A stretch of 64,000 nt of DNA from Labilibaculum sp. K2S (GTDB taxonomy: Bacteria > Bacteroidota > Bacteroidia > Bacteroidales > Marinifilaceae). The stretch spans positions 75,285-139,284 of the forward strand of contig NZ_JAUCMW010000002.1 in assembly GCF_030372765.1 (NCBI RefSeq), read 5' to 3'. How positions within the stretch are numbered: the first letter of the stretch is position 1; every line of letters starts with the position of its first letter. The position numbers and the translations under genes were made by a program. Below, one piece after another: positions 63,627 to 64,000 of the stretch. The notes below the pieces were generated by a model. It was not told the origin of the DNA. It made no database searches and worked only from the letters and a program-made list of their open reading frames with translations.

Positions 63627-64000
63627 ATGAAATTGTATCGAATTCTTTTAACCTTTCTTTTTGTTCTTATCGCTTTGGTGCCCATTTCGTGTAAAAAGAA
63701 ATATACTCCCAAACCGAAAGCATATTTCCGAATTGATTTCCCTTCAAAGGAATATCAAAATTGGAATTCCGATTTTCCATACAGTTTCGATCTTTTATCG
63801 ATGGCAAAAATTGAAGAGGATCCAAGTAAAGGAGCTGAGAAATACTGGATCAACATTCAATATCCCAAATACCATGCAACCATTCACCTTAGTTATAAAA
63901 ATGTAAATAACAACCTGGAAGAGTATCTGGAAGATTCGAGAAAAATGGCATACAAACACTCCATTATGGCAGATGCTATTGCCGAACAGATCTATATCAA
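63627..64000 (+). CDS. gldD: Gliding motility lipoprotein GldD, C-terminus outside window
   Basis: The first 124 codons of a lipoprotein. The signal peptide has a lipobox (LVPISCKKK) followed by YTPKPKAYFRIDFPSKEYQNW and FPYSFDLLSMAKIEEDPSKGAEKYWINIQYPKYHATIHLSYK. This N-terminus, with the proline-rich start (TPKPKAYFRIDFP), is typical of GldD, a component associated with gliding and type IX secretion. It starts 60 bp after gldE and is cut by the window edge. Confidence 0.9.
   Translation, partial: MKLYRILLTFLFVLIALVPISCKKKYTPKPKAYFRIDFPSKEYQNWNSDFPYSFDLLSMAKIEEDPSKGAEKYWINIQYPKYHATIHLSYKNVNNNLEEYLEDSRKMAYKHSIMADAIAEQIYI

Overview
The window comes from the chromosome of an AT-rich Gram-negative bacterium of the phylum Bacteroidota, most likely a marine member of the Bacteroidales/Marinilabiliales. 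This placement is an inference. It rests on the SusC/SusD pair, a hybrid two-component system, gldE/gldD, the DUF6089-uppS-bamA-ompH cluster, start codons without clear Shine-Dalgarno sequences, and many TAnnTTTG -7 promoter boxes. No rRNA, tRNA, CRISPR array, transposase or phage gene was recognised.

Layout. (1) 1-1959: the N-terminal two thirds of a SusC-type TonB-dependent receptor, cut by the window edge. (2) 2.4-25.1 kb: mostly housekeeping genes. These are a gamma-carbonic anhydrase-like protein; an envelope operon on the minus strand (DUF6089, uppS, bamA, two Skp/OmpH chaperones, then murI); nadK; a CBS protein; pdxJ; an alpha/beta hydrolase; a lipoprotein; a 3'-5' exonuclease; udk; manA; engB; prs; the bL25 gene; pth; an S4 protein; DUF4924; a DMT exporter; lnt; and an exported DUF4097-like protein. 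(3) 25.3-43.2 kb: a VIT1-type transporter followed by a complete fructan utilisation locus. It has a fructose-type hybrid sensor/regulator on the plus strand. Facing it is a minus-strand run of MFS sugar porter, fructokinase, SusC, SusD, a GH32 homologue lacking catalytic residues, a surface lipoprotein and two GH32 enzymes. (4) 43.5-45.5 kb: small accessory genes. (5) 45.6-53.4 kb: a second sugar locus with an MFS porter, a GH13_18-type phosphorylase, a P-loop kinase, a TonB-dependent receptor and a divergent LacI regulator with a strong palindromic operator region. (6) 53.5-64 kb: a PAS histidine kinase, a FAD dehydrogenase, dsbD, rng, a 30-residue AURKAIP1/COX24 protein, HU, mutY, ssb, gldE and the start of gldD.

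How the genes work together. In the fructan locus, SusD, SusC and the surface lipoproteins should capture and import fructan pieces. The GH32 enzymes release fructose, the MFS porter imports it and the PfkB kinase phosphorylates it, while the hybrid sensor probably detects periplasmic fructose. The adjacent locus probably imports a small glucoside (sucrose, glucosylglycerol or glucosylglycerate are candidates), splits it with phosphate and phosphorylates the released acceptor.

The most unusual material is non-coding. An array at 12802-13027 repeats one octamer every 21 bp exactly, eight times in one orientation and four times inverted around a perfect 16-bp palindrome. A second array at about 26305-26724 has a degenerate 42-bp (2 x 21) period. 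The octamer of the first array also forms both arms of a hairpin inside the fructan operon (33305-33331). I cannot match these arrays to a described element.
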